From NCBI GenBank assembly GCA_026120185.1, contig JANUWF010001783.1:4309001-4373000 (forward strand): a stretch of DNA of 64,000 nucleotides, read 5' to 3'. The stretch is from Voacanga thouarsii. Taxonomy: Eukaryota > Streptophyta > Magnoliopsida > Gentianales > Apocynaceae. The stretch's first letter is position 1. Every line of letters starts with the position of its first letter. This document shows, piece after piece, positions 11,701-23,015 of the stretch. Under the pieces are notes generated by a model. That model was given only the letters and a program-made list of their open reading frames with translations. It was not told the origin of the DNA and did not search any database. The translations under genes were made by a program, and so were the position numbers.

Positions 11701-12379
11701 TCCAAATAATTTAGATGAGGTGAAATAGATTAAGTGAAATATTTACAATACTCTTCATCAAAAAAATAAATATATAAAAGAAAAAGTTGAACCAGAATAA
11801 TTGATAGATATGCAAATCTTCTCTACATTTTCTCCCAATCTTTCCAAATCCCTTACACCAAATCTTTTATTCCAAAGTTCTTGTGCTCTAACACATTGAC
11901 ATCCAAATTCAGCAATCTTCTTCATCTTCTTCCAAGAGTTTAGATGTCAATTTTGAGGCCAAAAAATAAAAAACAAAATAAAAAGAAAAGGAAACTCTTG
12001 GAAAGCTTTCAAGATCTAAAAGTGAAATTCTTACGTCAGGGTGGGAGCAGTACAGAGCGTGGAGAAGATCTAAGACAAGATTTGCACCCATAGAGTACGG
12101 TTCGAATTCTGGCAGTCACAGTGTGAAATTTTCATCTCCTCTCGTGAGAATGGATCCTTATGAGTATTGGATATTGTTCCTCCAATTTGAGGACTGTAGA
12201 GTCACCGTAATTATTTCTTCACATCTTTAAGGCTAGGTGTGAGGATCGGTCTTCGCCTATTGCACCCAAGAATATGGAATAAAAGATTTAATGTAAGGGA
12301 TTTGAAAAGATTACATGTCAGCCGACCATTCTCTTAAGTATTTCACTTAATCTATTTCACATCATCTAAATCATTTGGA
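11701..12379. mobile_element. Fold-back (MITE-like) element with long interrupted inverted repeats
   Basis: The outer left arm 11701-11743 (TCCAAATAATTTAGATGAGG, then TGAAATAGATTAAGTGAAAT) is the inverted complement of 12336-12379 with few mismatches. A second, inner pair matches as well: 11837-11873 (AATCTTTCCAAATCCCTTAC...) against 12276-12312. The segments between outer and inner arms differ. The core of about 400 bp has no coding capacity. A related direct copy of the left flank occurs at 11503-11538 and 11673-11708. No target duplication was identified, so the class is uncertain, but a transcript would form a long hairpin. Confidence 0.65.
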
Positions 12380-12473
12380 TGAATTGCCCCCAGCTTTTGG
12401 ATGCTTTTTGAGATTAACCCAGAAAAAAAAAAGAAAAAGAAAAAGCAAAGGTAGATAAAATGCTAGTCTCTCG

Positions 12474-12512
<39 letters not shown>

Positions 12513-13414
12513 CTCCAAAGACACATATTATTTTAGATTAGTTGAGATATATATGCCAAGCAATAAATCATCAAATGTGGAAGAATCCTTGATCCCATCT
12601 CACTAGATCATCTATTTAAGCATTACCTATTGACTATTGGGATTTGGAGTAACTCAAAATGGTAAATGAGAACTTTGCAGTGTTGCCCAAGGAATATAAA
12701 TGGTTGACTCATAACATAATCATTACATTAAGGGAAAATGTGTTGAATTGGGATGACATCTTCAGATTATCAACATGACAACTGTGCAGTATTGAGATGC
12801 TTTTATCTAACAAAGAATGAAGAACTAAAGGATAGACTAATGTAAGTTGACAGATCATCCTACAGCGGATCCTTATTGTAATGTAGCCATGAGAATTTGC
12901 GAAGAGAAAGGACGTACAGAAAGTCCTTTTTAGTAATGTTGTCGGGTCGACCCAACACGGATTGGTCAAGAGGACCGCGGTCTTAGACTCTTAGGACCTC
13001 CTCTCTCTCTCTTTTAAATTTTAATTAAATATAATAACTTACGTTACAAAAAAATCTATTTGAAATATGTAAATTAAGAATTTTTTACAAAGATTTTATT
13101 TATATTTTATACTTTAAACAATAAGATTATTTATAGGAAATAGCCATTTGGTGTAAGTTTGACTTGAACTCTATCGGTTTTATTAATAATAAAATAATAA
13201 TTACATAAGAGGAGGACTTGATACTTTAATATTTTTAAAAAGTAGTATAATAATTAAAATTTAAATATAACAATATTTTAAATTATTAATAAAATTTAAA
13301 AATTACATGAAAAATAAAAGATTATATTATCCTAATATATTCTAAATAGTAACTCAACTCAATTCATTTTTTATCCGAGTCTTTATTAAAAATTCATAAA
13401 TTGATCATCCTTTC
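12380..13414. other. Gene-free spacer with (TA)n microsatellite
   Basis: No coding region is supported. A (TA)n run of about 17 units lies at 12475-12508. From 13010 to 13400 the sequence is extremely AT-rich. A GC-rich phrase GTCGGGTCGACCCAACACGG at about 12940-12959 contains a short palindrome but has no assigned role. Confidence 0.5.
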
Positions 13415-13643
13415 TTAGACTTCTTGCCAATTTGTGTTGTACATTAGCATATCAATACTGTAAGGAGCCAATCAAGCTAGTCTCTTCTTGATGTTCAACC
13501 ACCCTTAGTAATGATGCTTTTCCGATGACACTTTGGAGACAAAAAGTATCACAAGATCACTGCCATTCTTTATAAAATTGGATACCCCTTTATATGCTTC
13601 TTCCATCAAGTACAAATATCAAAGTATTGACTCTCATCGTTGT
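13415..13643 (-). pseudogene. hAT transposase, C-terminal end (hATC dimerisation domain)
   Basis: Read on the minus strand across several frameshifts, this segment gives the end of an Ac/hAT transposase. FVSKVSSEK corresponds to the conserved TVASE.AFS region, a degraded GGR region follows, then LAPYSIDMLMYNTNW, matching the usual final motif in which a Cys-Thr precedes the last Trp. The same protein continues in the same orientation at 19130-20460, after Copia-2. The part 13493-13638 is present a second time at 19130-19279. The gene is long dead. Confidence 0.72.
13493..13638. repeat. Left copy of about 150-bp duplication flanking Copia-2
   Basis: The block starts GTTCAACCACCCTTAGTAAT and ends GACTCTCATC. 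It is repeated at 19130-19279 with a few substitutions and a small indel (GGATACCCC against GGAAGTATACTCA). The two copies bracket Copia-2, the right copy starting on the base after the LTR end. See findings. Confidence 0.92.
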
Positions 13644-14290
13644 TGTTAGTGAATAGGATCGACATGCTTATGTGTCAACCAGATTAAACCTTGAGAATAC
13701 GTGAAAACGGATCATACCTTTGTAGATATCGTCTTCACCAATACAATTCTTGAAGTCTTTGGCCTTCTAGTAATGCTCCAGACCCCAAGTTTTCTTCAAT
13801 GTAATCTCCTTGGACCAGAAAATTGCTAATCGTATTTTGTTTCTCTCTTTGTTGAGGGTGGACTCACACAAAAACTGAGAGAAAAAACTTAGAGAACAAC
13901 AACGATATTTTTCACGTATCTCGAAAATAGAGTCATATCCCAATATGTATATTGGACTCTATCTCAAAATACAAATCCTGATAGAATAAGAAAAGTATAG
14001 TTGGATACAACTATTTCCACTTATCGTATTCCATCTAAAATACGATTTTTGATTTTCTATAATTTTCATTAATAAATTATAAACATATTATAATTTATTA
14101 TTATTCCATAATTAGGAGCCACTGAAGGGACCTAACTGGATACAATTAGACTAAGCTCCAATAAATTATTTTGTCAATAAAAATAATTTATTAATTACGT
14201 TCCACTCCACTAAAAGAATGTAACTGCACTCTTAGTCTAATCGCAATTACTAGAGTCAATAATTATATCCATTAATTGATCGATCCAACA
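13644..14290 (-). repeat. Copia-2 3' LTR
   Basis: The LTR opens TGTTAGTGAATAGG and closes GATCCAACA. Its partner is 18482-19129. On the minus strand the polypurine tract CGACGGGGGTAATT (14291-14304) adjoins it. Confidence 0.95.
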
Positions 14291-14304
14291 AATTACCCCC
14301 GTCG
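14291..14304 (-). promoter_or_regulatory. Copia-2 polypurine tract
   Basis: The minus strand reads CGACGGGGGTAATT directly before the 3' LTR start TGTTGGATCG. This is the expected plus-strand primer site. Confidence 0.85.
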
Positions 14305-14843
14305 ATAATACTTTGAATAAGGCAGTATGACCACAGTGCCCCTCATTCAAATTCTCAATTCTCATCTTCAATTTGATAGTGCCATATGACTACGTCACAC
14401 TTACAAATTGAATTCAATAGACACTATTGAATTACTGAGCTCAGATTTAACTGTCCCTTAGAAGAACTCATGAGGAAATGATCTTGCCTATTAAATGTGA
14501 TGGATTCCATATTGCATAACAATTATTTCATATTTATTTCACTTTAATTCCCAAAGATACCGAGATATTGATTATTAAGTTAATCTCACTCTTTGGCAAC
14601 TCAAGGAACTTCAAGTTAGTAAATATAAATAATTGTTTGCTCAGAATTAAGGTATTATGTACGATAATCTTTTAATATTTTATTTGTATGGTCTATTCCA
14701 CAAATAAATACTGATGGTCCATCAAATATATCAAATATATATCCTTAATTTTATTACCAAAGTCAAAGACAGACTTCAATAAAATTAAGACGATCTTTCA
14801 AAATAACCCTACTCTTAGATCCTCGTTCTTTTATGTACTTGTT
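14305..14843. other. Copia-2 3' non-coding stretch where RT/RNase H would be expected
   Basis: Translation of the minus strand gives no reverse transcriptase (no YVDD) or RNase H motif. The sequence is an AT-rich, stop-filled stretch running from the integrase end to the polypurine tract. This marks a deletion of more than 1.5 kb of coding sequence relative to a normal Copia. Confidence 0.75.
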
Positions 14844-16140
14844 CTATAAGAAAATTGCATTTATGCTTACAAGTATTTTCTTATCTTGAGGACTATAGAA
14901 GTAGTATCCTCTTGTTCCTTTTGGATATCCAACAAACAGACATAAATTTGATCGTGATTTCATTTTATCTATCTTTCCCTTTAGCACATATGTAGGACAA
15001 CCCCAAATCCGGATGTGTGTCAAATTAGGCTTCCGCCTATTCCACAATTCCAATGGAGTCTTAGGGATAGACTTTGATGGAACCATATTCAATATACATG
15101 TCGCAGTTTGTATAGCATACCCCAAAAAGGATGTACTGAGTGTAGAGAAGCCTAACATTGTTCTGACCATGTCTAACAAGGTCCTATTTCTCTTTTCTGC
15201 CACTCTATTTTGTTGAGGAGTGTCAGGTGCACTTAGTTGGGATAAAATCCCATTTTCTGATAAGTAAGATCTAAAGTCATAGGATAGATATTCTCCACCT
15301 CGATCTGATTGAAGTTTCTTAATGTTCTTTTCTAACTGCTTCTCAGTCTCAGTCTTAAATTCTTTGAATTTTTTTAAGGCATCAGACTTATGAGTCATTA
15401 GGTAAACATATCCATATCTTGAGTAATCATCTATAAAAGTAATGAAATACTCATACCCACCGCTAGCTTGGACACTAATTGGTCCACATACATCAGAGTG
15501 CACTAATTTTAAGACTTCCTTTACTCTTTTTCATTTGAAAGGAAATGATCTTTTGGTCATTTTACCTTCCAAACAAGATTCGCAAACTTAAAGAGGTTCA
15601 CCTTTAAGTCACTTAAAGGACCTTCTTTTACAAGTCTTTGAATCCTATTTAGATTAATATGACCAATTCTAAGATGCCATAGGAGAGTCTCATTAGTAGG
15701 AGATAACTTAATACGTTTATTAGTTTCAGTATGATATAATGAACTGTTGGTAGGTTTCAAAACATACAGATCGTTATTTAAATATCCACGACATATCAAA
15801 AAGTTATTCGAAAATATCTCTACTGAAAATTTATAAAATTTAACAGAATATTTTTGTTTGAATAACAAAGAAACCGAAATCAAATTTTGATAAATGTCGA
15901 GAATATAATAACAATCTTTCAAAACCAAATGTTTATTATTGAAATAAAGATAAAAATCTCTAACAGCTCTTGCAGATATCACTGATCCTGTGCCAACCCT
16001 TAGAGTATGCTCTCCTTTATTGAGATATCTGATTACTTGGAACCCTTGTAATGAATTGCAAACATGGTTAGTGGCTCCAGAATCTACTATCCAAGTATTT
16101 GTAGAATCAACCACTAAAAAAGTTTCAATGTAGGATAACT
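14844..16140 (-). pseudogene. Copia-2 protease, preintegrase and integrase
   Basis: The frame at 15557-16114 gives the protease WIVDSGATNHVCNSLQGF near its start and the GAG-preintegrase motif LLWHLRIGHINLNRIQRL. The frame at 14844-15503 is the integrase core, with catalytic residues in MHSDVCGP, LQSDRGGEYLS and QQNRVAEKRNRTLLD, and ends in WGCPTYVLKGKIDK and the FVGYPKGTRGYYFY region. A frameshift near 15510-15550 separates them. Integrase is the best-preserved domain, although the starting segment before MHSDVCGP is in another frame. RT does not follow. Confidence 0.93.
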
Positions 16141-16189
16141 CATCAGTACCTTGCTTGCGTTTAGCTAAGTAATCTGGGCACTGTGACTT

Positions 16190-16966
16190 CTAATGTCCCT
16201 TTTGCTTGCAGTGGAAACATTTGCCTTTGGGCTTTTCATCCACTTTTGCTTTCTTAACCTGCTGCTTAAGCCCTTTATTATTATTCTGCTTTCTCTTATT
16301 TCCTCCTTTGCTTTTAGGCTTGGAAGAGGAAGATCCAGCATGAGTTAGAACAAGAGCGTTGCCACTTTTCACTTTTAGGGTAGCCTCGGCGCTCTCCAAC
16401 TCTTTCATTAATTCTGTAAGAGACATCTCCAACTTGTTCATGTTATAATTAACTTTGAACTATGAAAACATCTCTGGGAGAGTTTCTAGAGCCATATCAA
16501 CCTGAGTCTCAGGCTTAATTTCAACTCCTAAGACCTCTGCCACGTTGAACTAAACGATCAATTCTAACATATGATCCCTCACGGGCGTTCCAGGTTTCAT
16601 GCACATATTCATTATGCGCCTCATTACTGCTTGATGGGCCTGATGTCCTTTGTGCTCAAACATTTGCTGGAGGCTTCTCATGATGTCTGTAGCGGTTGTC
16701 ATGTTCTCATGTTTCTGCTGCAACACATTTAAGATAGATCCCAAAATGTAGCAGCGAGCCATCTCATCAGAACTCAACCACTTATCATAATCCTCCTTTT
16801 GTTCGCGCGTGGACTGTTCAGTAGGCTTAGCAGGACACAGTTCAGTTAGCACGTATTTGAGCTTCTCAGCAGTGAGTACAATTATGAGGTTCCTTTTCTA
16901 ATCAATAAAATTTTCTCCAACTAGTTGGTTCTTTGTTAAAATTTGGGATAAAGTGTTGGAAGTCAT
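16190..16966 (-). pseudogene. Copia-2 gag with zinc knuckle
   Basis: The start codon on the minus strand is at 16964-16966 (MTSNTLSQIL). The frame hits a stop near 16895 where a conserved Trp stands in family members. It then resumes as MLTELCPAKPTEQ and, in the second half, as MNKLEMSLTELMKELE. A lysine-rich tail precedes the knuckle CFHCKQKGH, whose final Cys (in SQCPDYLAKR) lies beyond a stop at about 16190. Gag forms the particle coat. At least three lesions are visible. Confidence 0.9.
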
Positions 16967-17100
16967 TTTTCTAAAATTAAATAAAATAAAACATATGAGC
17001 CATTTATCATATCATAATGCATGATCAATATAAAATGGTATGATGCATGATCAATATGATAATATTTTAAGTAGTAATAGAAACTACTATCACAATATGA

Positions 17101-17245
17101 CAACCTAAAACTCTACAGTAACATGCACCTTTATAGGAGATAACAATGTAACTTATAGTTAGGTCAAGATCCACAACCTAAAACCCCAAAGTAATATGCA
17201 TTTCTATAGGAGATAACAATATAACTTATAGTTAGGCCTGGATCA
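17101..17245. repeat. Two-copy tandem repeat in Copia-2 leader
   Basis: The motif ACCTAAAACTCTACAGTAAC...TAGGAGATAACAAT...ACTTATAGTTAGG occurs at about 17103-17164 and again at 17176-17237, about 73 bp apart. It lies between the 5' LTR and gag. Tandem repeats are common in retrotransposon leaders. Confidence 0.8.
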
Positions 17246-17924
17246 TCCCACTAAAATTAATATATTTTACATCTAAACGCAAAATTAATTTTAGTGTTAT
17301 TAATATTTTGGCCATCATAGACATTATTTGAATATTTTGTAGGAAGTCCTTATAATGTCTTTGATTTAAGTATAACCCATATATTCAAAATTTATTATTA
17401 TTTTTAATATAAAGTTTCCAATCCAATCACATCACCTATAGGGTAATTATGGATGAATTAAACTTAAAATAATAATAATAATAATTAAAGTTTTGATGCC
17501 CAATCTAGTAACCAATAAAATGTAGCCTTCCTATAGGGAGACCATTTAAAATGGCACGAAACAAACGTCAATTTTACTAATGGGCTTATAGGGAAGGCCA
17601 AAGGTTAATTAAAATTAACCATTTCACACTTAATTTTTTATAATAAATTAATAAAAATATTAATTTATTTATGCATAACTAAATAGTACCTAGAGCGCTG
17701 TTAATGCAAATTATATGGCATGTTAACATGAATGATATATAATTCAACCAAATTAAAGAGTAAAAACTATAAAATAAAAATAAAAATAATTTTATGGCTA
17801 AGCTAGACTTAAAAATAAAATTGCAAAATTACAATTGAAAATTTAATTGTCCAACAAAATAGCCAACCTTCAATTTTCTGCAATATTAATTTGTTGCAGC
17901 GAGTCTTTGACACGTGACCTTCAT

Positions 17925-17990
17925 TGGAGAAGTGGTAAGATGCTTGGAGCTCCTCTAAGGTGACCCGAGATCAAATCCCAGATCTGTCAC
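17925..17990 (+). repeat. tRNA-like (SINE-like) segment in Copia-2 leader
   Basis: AGTGGTAAGATGCTTGG at 17931-17947 resembles a Pol III A box. GATCAAATCCC about 35 bases downstream resembles a B box. The spacing is that of tRNA genes and tRNA-derived SINE heads. No full tRNA cloverleaf was traced, so this is a SINE head relic at most. Confidence 0.4.
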
Positions 17991-18024
17991 CTTGCTCCCC
18001 TTATTTATTTATTCTTTTTAAATA

Positions 18025-18190
18025 AGGTGACAAGCATGCCCAGGCCCGCCCAGGCACAGCTGGTTGGGCATGCTCACTGCGCCCCAGCATGCCTGCTGTG
18101 CCCCAGCATGTCCAGGCGCGCATGCGTGCCTCTCCAACCAGCTGCATCTCCAGTGCTCCGCTCGTGTGCCTTCTTCGTCCGCCAAGCTTC
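18025..18190. other. GC-rich island with CCCAGCATG repeats in Copia-2 leader
   Basis: This stretch is conspicuously GC-rich inside an AT-rich leader. It contains repeated GCCCCAGCATG / CCAGGC words and several GCATGC palindromes. The reading frames through it (18001-18192 and 18027-18236) have no recognised domain. It could be captured host DNA or a structured RNA segment. Confidence 0.5.
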
Positions 18191-18466
18191 ATGTCACCAA
18201 TTACAATTTCTTTTTTTTAACATAAAAATAAAATAAATCAAAAGGAAAATCAAAAGGAAAATATGGAGACGTAATCCACCACTTTTGTTACAAGACTCGA
18301 TAATACTTATACATATTCACCGAATAAAAAACTTTGGCCATAAAATTATTTTAAACAGAATTAATTAAATCATTCACCATGAACATAAATGCATTATTCC
18401 TACACTGATCAACTAAATATATGCATAAAAGATTTAATCTTAACACATAAAAACATATCAAAACCT

Positions 18467-18479
18467 GGCTCTGATACCA
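18467..18479 (-). promoter_or_regulatory. Copia-2 primer-binding site (tRNA-iMet)
   Basis: The minus strand reads TGGTATCAGAGCC two bases inside the 5' LTR end. This is an exact match to the 3' end of plant initiator methionine tRNA. It fixes the orientation and the LTR boundary. Confidence 0.95.
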
Positions 18480-18481
18480 AT

Positions 18482-19129
18482 TGTTAGTGAATAGGATTGA
18501 CATGCTTATGTGTCAACCAGATTAAACCTTGAGAATACGTGAAAACGGATCATACCTTTGTAGATATCGTCTTCACCAATACGATTCTTGAAGTCTTTGG
18601 CCTTCTGGTAATCCTCCAGACCCCCAAATTTTCTTCAATGTAATCTCCTTGGACCAGAAAATTGCTAATCGTATTTTATTTTTCTCTTTGTTGAGGGTGG
18701 ACTTACACAAAAATTGAGAGAAAAAACTTAGAGAACAACAACAATGTTTCTCACATATCTCGAAAATAGAGTCATATCCCAATATGTATATTGGACTCTA
18801 TCTCAAAATACGAATCCTGATAGAAAAAGAAAAGTATAGTTGGATACAACTATTTCCACTTATCATATTCCATCTAAAATATGATTTTTTATTTTCTGCA
18901 ATTTTCATTAATAAATTATAAACAAATTATAATTTATTATTATTCCATAATTAGGAGCCACTGAAGGAACCTAACCAGATATAATTAGACTAAACTCCAA
19001 TAAATTATTTTGTCAATAAAAATAATTTATTAATTATATTCCACTCCACTCAAAGAATGTAATTGCACTCTTAGTCTAATCACAATTACTGGAATCAATA
19101 ATTATATCCATTAATTGATCGATCCAACA
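18482..19129 (-). repeat. Copia-2 5' LTR
   Basis: Right-hand LTR, TG...CA, with its partner at 13644-14290. The base after it (19130) is the first base of the duplicated hAT segment. Confidence 0.95.
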
Positions 19130-19279
19130 GTTCAACCACCCTTAGTAATGATGCTTTTCCGATGACACTTTGGAGACAAAAAGTATCACAAGATCACTGC
19201 CATTTTTTATAAAATTGGAAGTATACTCATTTATATGCTTCTTCCATCAAGTACAAATATCAAAGTATTGACTCTCATC
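19130..19279. repeat. Right copy of about 150-bp duplication flanking Copia-2
   Basis: This is the second copy of 13493-13638. On its right it continues into unique hAT transposase sequence, while the left copy continues on its left into the hAT C-terminus. This shows that one hAT reading was duplicated around the insertion. Confidence 0.92.
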
Positions 19280-20460
19280 TTCCATCACATGCTATATTTC
19301 ATAAATTATTATCTCGTTATAGTTTATAGTTGATCTTATTTGTCTCTTTATGATGCCCCCACAAATCAAAAGAGAATAACGATGAAGTCGAGGAAATAGA
19401 TCATTATGATAGTTGACTACTAGATGAGCCTTCTCCACTTGTAGTATTAATTTAACTAGAATTAGAAGAAGAAAAATCATACAAATTATGCATATTACTT
19501 CGAGCTTTAGCTATTGCCTCCTTAATACATTTTATCTTAACTTCCTTAACTCGTGACTTTTTGTTAAAGTCTAATGTTTTGTAAATATACTCAATAATAT
19601 TATGAAATGCGGAAGGTTTTACTCGAGAATCTAAATATAATGCCATACAATATAAAAATATGAAAATCTTTATCATATTTCTTAAATTTTGAAAATATAT
19701 TATACATCACCACAATCAATATGCTCATAATACTCTACAAAAATATGTACTATTTTAATAAGTATAGAAAGGATATGATGAGTAATAATATAATAAGATA
19801 TTGACAAAAGTTTTGTTTCTTTTTTTAGAAGTATCTAAAAATGATAAAATCATAATAGAATTATCGAAATGAGTTTTGATGAGTTTAGGTTGAAAATTAT
19901 TACTACCATAAAATTCAGTAAATTGACTTCGATAAAGTATAATACTTTCTAACATTTCAAAAATTAAATTATGTCTAATTTTAACATCTAATTTAATATT
20001 TTAAAGAAATACCTTATTCACGATATAAAATTTTAAATTTAAGTTCCAATTAGAGAAGCTTTAATAACGAAAATAACATTTCTAATTATACTAATAAGAT
20101 CTTCAACTTAGTTATATCCTTCTTAAATACACAAATTAAGTATATGACAAGTATACATAGTATGAAATAAAATATCATCTAACATAGAAATCATAGCATT
20201 TTTGAAAATTGTCATGGCAGAATTATTATTCCTAACATTATGTAAATAAATACAGATAATTTTATTCAATATCTTAAAATTATGACACATATGAGTAATC
20301 ATTCTACCAATACTACTACCTAAATGAAAATATTTAAATGATTTAAAACAAATAATTCTTTTTATACAAGTCAATCATGATCAATTCAATGACATATGAT
20401 GCGCGAATAAATTTCTTGAGTACAGTGATACGCGCAGTGTGTATGTGTGTTTTAACTAGG
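19130..20460 (-). pseudogene. hAT transposase, central and C-terminal part, degenerate
   Basis: Several frames on the minus strand recover the catalytic core of an Ac-type DNA transposase. Around 20123-20374 are VRNNNSAMTIFKNAMISMLDD and the conserved CHILNLCI motif, where ACHILNL is usual. At about 19755-19955 is the LYRSQFTEFYGSNN region, and at about 19452-19676 MALYLDSRVK with EYIYKTLDF, where LDPRVK is usual. Near 19330-19400 is a DLWGHHKETNK segment that precedes hATC. Stops and shifts occur throughout. The N-terminal BED part is not here but a matching one lies at 62167-62600. Confidence 0.82.
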
Positions 20461-21089
20461 ACATATTATCTCGAATCATTCAAATTAATCAAGTTTTATA
20501 TTAAAATACCAATTTTATTTATGTAACATACATGTGGGCAAATATACCCATCGCGTAGTATAGAGTATAGTTGGTAAGTATTGAAAATCCCAAAGGTAAG
20601 TGACAAGTAAACCTAATTCACTCTTATGTTATTGCTTGGCTAGTTAAAATCGTATAAACACAAATGGAATTAAGCCAACCCGTATGCACAAGAGAAGTCA
20701 CTCAAGGTTATCCAAAGAATAAGAAAGGAAGATAGGTCATGTACCTAATCAAATCCCCTAAATTAAACTCCATATTAAATACCCAAATTAGTCAAATGGA
20801 TATCCAAATTTCGCACCAAATGGGTTGGTCCAAAATAAGGTTCACTCTCTCTCGAGTTATAAACTTCCTACCTGGATATATCTATCTCACCAATCAAACC
20901 TAAGAGAGCGTTAAAATCCATCACCCATTCTAATTTTGGGGAAAGGCATGCCCCGATCTCTAGGTAGCACACACAATCCATCAATCATCAAGCCCTACTC
21001 ATTCAACCCCCTTTCTCAAGCTAATCAAAGAAAAGCAAATAGAGTGAACAAATCCCTAGGGCAACCAATTTCTAACTCCATCTCTCGAA

Positions 21090-23015
21090 TGAAGCGAATG
21101 GAACACATAGTAGCCATGCATGTTACAGAAACAAAACCAAAAAAATAGCAAAAAACACAGAGTGCACAGCGGAGAGCTTTTTAAAAATTGTACCTCTGTG
21201 TGACTTTGATCTATTTGGCTATGAAGAAGATGAACAAACCACTGGAACGGCTTCTTCTCTGGATGACGATTCCGGTTAAAATCTCGCGATTCGTCTACTT
21301 CTTCTAGTTTGCATGAACGCGAGCCCTTCTCAAGAACTCAGAATATTCCACCGCATATTTACTTGTTGGTGAAACAATTTAGGCGAGGAAAAACTAGTCT
21401 CAAAATAATTCTTGAACATTTGCTATTGATTAGCAAAATCAAGAAAAGATATGATCAAGAGAAAAACAAGAAGAAGGAAAAGCTGAAGGGTTTTTTTCTT
21501 TTTTTTTTTTTCCGATGTGTCTCCCCTGTCTATAAAAAAAAAAAAAACACAACTTCACTATTTTTGATAACCAAAACATCGGGGTTTTGATATTTCAAAA
21601 CTCTTTTAGACTATCAACAGAAGAGATTTGGCTTAGCTTAAACTCTTCTATTCTATTAATTAAAAAACTCTTTTGGCTCAGGCTATTGGACCATTAATAA
21701 TTTATTATTTTTCTTGGGCCCAATGAGCCCAAAATAATAATTATTAATTATTTATTTTTTGGGCCTATTAAAATAACTCTATAAATAATTAATGAGCCCA
21801 AATGAACTAAAATAATTATTTAAGTCTTTTATTAACTGGTTTAGGCTTAGGTTAATTTTTTAATTATTCAATCTAGGCTTAAACCTTAAATAATTAATTA
21901 ACCAATTAAACTAGATAACAAATTTAATTTCTCTTGTTCTTTTATTTTATTCTAGTTAAAAAATAAATTAGACTTTCTGAATAAAATAAAATCCTTTTTA
22001 TTGAGACCATTTCCTCAACTTAAAATTAATTAGGACTTACGGGCTATTCCGAAGATAAAAAAGATACATCGTCTTGGCTACTAAAATGATCAAAATACCC
22101 CTATTATATAAATAGTTGTATTTTATATTTTAAATATTACCATAAAGAAATACTGATCCCAATGACAATACTGCATTAGCTATGTTTTCGACTTACAGGT
22201 AAAATGACTAAAAACCCTTCTACATACCGCTGTGCATTTAAAGAGGAAAGAATTTATTAACACCTCTCTAAAAGACATCTACCATCCTTAGGCTTCTAGT
22301 CTAATAATCCATGACTTCTTGAAATATTTTTGCTTTCCAAGGGAACTACCCTAAAGCAAATGTCCAAGTCATGTGTTCCCAGGGCCTTGAATAATTAGGT
22401 TATTCGGATAGCCACAATGGGTGATATAGTGTAGAAACTATCTTATACATGTCTGTCTTAACTAACTAGTTACATGTACCCAATATACAAGTGTATCGGT
22501 CCTTCTAAAGAATCTCACCTATAGTATATTAAAGTATACGCTTTTAGCTTCGTTAGACAATCAACTCATACTCAAGCTATAGAGTACAAGTTCACGCTGT
22601 AGTAGTAGTAGTCTATGTTTCTATCACATAGTACTTTAGAAACTACTACTACAGGTCCAATTCTATGTATTTGAAATACACTTGTGATATGAAATAAGAA
22701 GACTACTCATTGGCTAAAAGTAAGCCATTCCTTATTTAGAATTCATAATACAATAACCTTATCACAATGGAATTCTCATTCTCATCATTCGATTAAAAAT
22801 AAAAATTTATGTGTTCAGTATCCCATGGTTTATACCTTATTATAAAAGACCTTCATTCATATAAACCATTTACTTAAGTACAATGAGTTTTTTCTAATGA
22901 AAATTGTGCACAAATATAAGGAAAATTTCACAAGCAATTTCTGAGAAAAATACACTTATTAATATAAGTCAAAATTACATCAGAAAACTAGTCTAAGAAG
23001 GCATACATCCCAATA
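21090..23015 (-). repeat. Solo Copia LTR (Copia-3 LTR family) with TSD TCGAA
   Basis: The minus strand starts TATTGGGATGTATGCC then TTCTTAGACTAGTTTTCTG, matching the Copia-3 LTR start TGTTGGGAAATATGCCCTCT. It stays recognisably similar, though diverged, along most of its 1926 bp. It ends near 21090 in TTCA. A perfect 5-bp target duplication TCGAA flanks it (21085-21089 and 23016-23020). There is no internal domain, so the original element was lost by LTR-LTR recombination. It includes poly-T and poly-A runs near 21500-21550. Confidence 0.85.

Larger units (their letters stand above)
13644..19129 (-). mobile_element. Copia-2: LTR retrotransposon lacking reverse transcriptase
   Basis: The element spans 5486 bp on the minus strand with LTRs of 647 and 648 bp that differ by only scattered substitutions. 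It has a perfect iMet primer-binding site and a polypurine tract. Coding remnants run gag, zinc knuckle, protease, preintegrase and integrase, but no reverse transcriptase or RNase H lies in the 540 bp between integrase and polypurine tract. It is therefore a non-autonomous or internally deleted Copia. A long leader of 1.5 kb precedes gag. It interrupts the hATC domain of an hAT transposase. The 5 bases on each side (GTTGT and GTTCA) do not match, and instead an about 150-bp duplication flanks the element. Confidence 0.93.

Noticed and set aside
12060..12240. GGTTCGAATTCTGG at about 12099 resembling a Pol III B box, possible tRNA or SINE
   Set aside because: No A box at the right spacing and no cloverleaf. 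It lies inside the core of the fold-back element, so it is probably a chance match.
18001..18236. Small frames in the GC-rich block of the Copia-2 leader
   Set aside because: Open on both strands because of base composition. There is no domain and no coding evidence.
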